Assembly: GCA_946615275.1 (NCBI GenBank)
Contig: CAMOHV010000097.1
Coordinates: 1 to 5,817 of the forward strand
Direction: 5' to 3'
Length of the DNA: 5,817 nucleotides
Origin: an uncultured Verrucomicrobiota bacterium
GTDB taxonomy: Bacteria; Verrucomicrobiota; Kiritimatiellia; RFP12; UBA1067
The notes beneath the pieces are model-generated. The model was not told the DNA's origin. It worked only from the letters and a program-made list of their open reading frames with translations, and searched no databases. Of the stretch, positions 5,430 through 5,817 are shown in pieces. Position 1 is the stretch's first letter; the number at the start of each line of letters is the position of its first letter. Both the position numbers and the translations under genes were made by a program.

Positions 5430-5817
5430 ATGCAACATTCAATTCTCTGCGACAGAAGGTCGTTCATTGCGGGCGCGCTCTCCGCGCCTTTCCTCGGCTG
5501 CTGCTGCGGCCGCAACAAGCCGCCGCGCCGCGTGCCGGCCAACCAGAAGGTCAATGTGGGCATAATCGGATGCGGCGTGATCGCGAAGGGCACGAACGTT
5601 CCGGGATTCCTTAAGGATCCACGCTGCCGCGTCACCGTGGTGTGCGACATGGTGAAGGTTGCGCCTGGATACTTCTACGGCGCGAAGCCGAAGGGCGCCG
5701 CGAAGTCTGATCTCTTCGAGGGCGACATCAAGTACGACTCCAAGGTGCCGCGCGACGTCTGCGGCTCGACGATCGTCAAGAACCAGGTCGACGCCCACTA
5801 CGGCGACAAGGCCTGCC
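5430..5817 (+). CDS. Tat-exported Gfo/Idh/MocA family oxidoreductase, 5' part only
   Basis: 129 codons are visible before the window ends, and no stop is reached. The protein starts MQHSILCDRRSFIAGALSAP: a twin-arginine motif (R9-R10-S-F-I13) and a short hydrophobic segment, so it should be folded with its cofactor and exported by Tat. C24-C25-C26 follow at the end of the segment; FLGC is close to, but not, a canonical lipobox, so a lipoprotein is possible but doubtful. Residues 41-52 (VNVGIIGCGVIA) are the first strand and canonical GxGxxA loop of an NAD(P)-binding Rossmann fold, and VTVVCDM near 70 is the second strand. The EKP and catalytic His regions lie beyond the window. Glucose-fructose oxidoreductase of Zymomonas is a known Tat-exported member with tightly held NADP, and PVC bacteria carry many such paralogues. 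The start is supported by AAAAGG at 5416-5421. The promoter lies at 5360-5368. Confidence 0.88.
   Translation, partial: MQHSILCDRRSFIAGALSAPFLGCCCGRNKPPRRVPANQKVNVGIIGCGVIAKGTNVPGFLKDPRCRVTVVCDMVKVAPGYFYGAKPKGAAKSDLFEGDIKYDSKVPRDVCGSTIVKNQVDAHYGDKAC

Noticed and set aside
4655..5650. Open frame of 331 codons on the - strand
   Set aside because: It overlaps the sigma factor, the 5309-5429 promoter gap and the Tat oxidoreductase, shows no recognisable domain, and ends at a stop supplied by the heptamer array.

Overview
This is a GC-rich window with five genes, all on the + strand, and no RNA genes, phage or insertion-sequence genes. The gene set is a Sec-exported aldolase/oxidoreductase fusion, a Hanks-type kinase with one membrane segment, a secreted protein with duplicated STN-like domains, an ECF sigma factor and a Tat-exported Gfo/Idh/MocA oxidoreductase. 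That combination points to the Planctomycetes-Verrucomicrobia-Chlamydiae superphylum, most likely Kiritimatiellota, Lentisphaerota or Verrucomicrobiota. The placement rests on gene style, not on a marker gene, so it is only moderately secure.

Region 1 (1-3301): a strong sigma70-like promoter at 54-83 lies so close to the first ATG (91) that its transcript should be leaderless or nearly so. The first gene (91-2322) joins a complete dihydrodipicolinate-synthase/N-acetylneuraminate-lyase type TIM barrel to a complete Gfo/Idh/MocA oxidoreductase behind a signal peptide. Nineteen bases later a Ser/Thr kinase (2342-3301) follows, probably in the same transcript.

Region 2 (3302-4684): just after the kinase stop lies a decayed, still recognisable copy of the kinase's own juxtamembrane coding segment (3315-3392). 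It abuts a second sigma70-like promoter (3393-3421). A structured leader with two adjacent hairpins then precedes a secreted protein (3545-4612) that carries two tandem STN-like repeats. Its stop codon runs straight into eight tandem heptamers (4611-4666), which place stop codons in all six frames.

Region 3 (4674-5817): a perfect Shine-Dalgarno sequence and a TTG start open the ECF sigma factor gene (4685-5308). After a 121-base gap holding an extended -10 promoter (5360-5368) comes the 5' part of a Tat-exported Gfo/Idh/MocA gene, cut by the window end.

Kinase, STN-domain protein and ECF sigma factor together look like a candidate signalling module set between two exported sugar-type oxidoreductases. 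The link is an inference from gene order; each family call rests on visible motifs.
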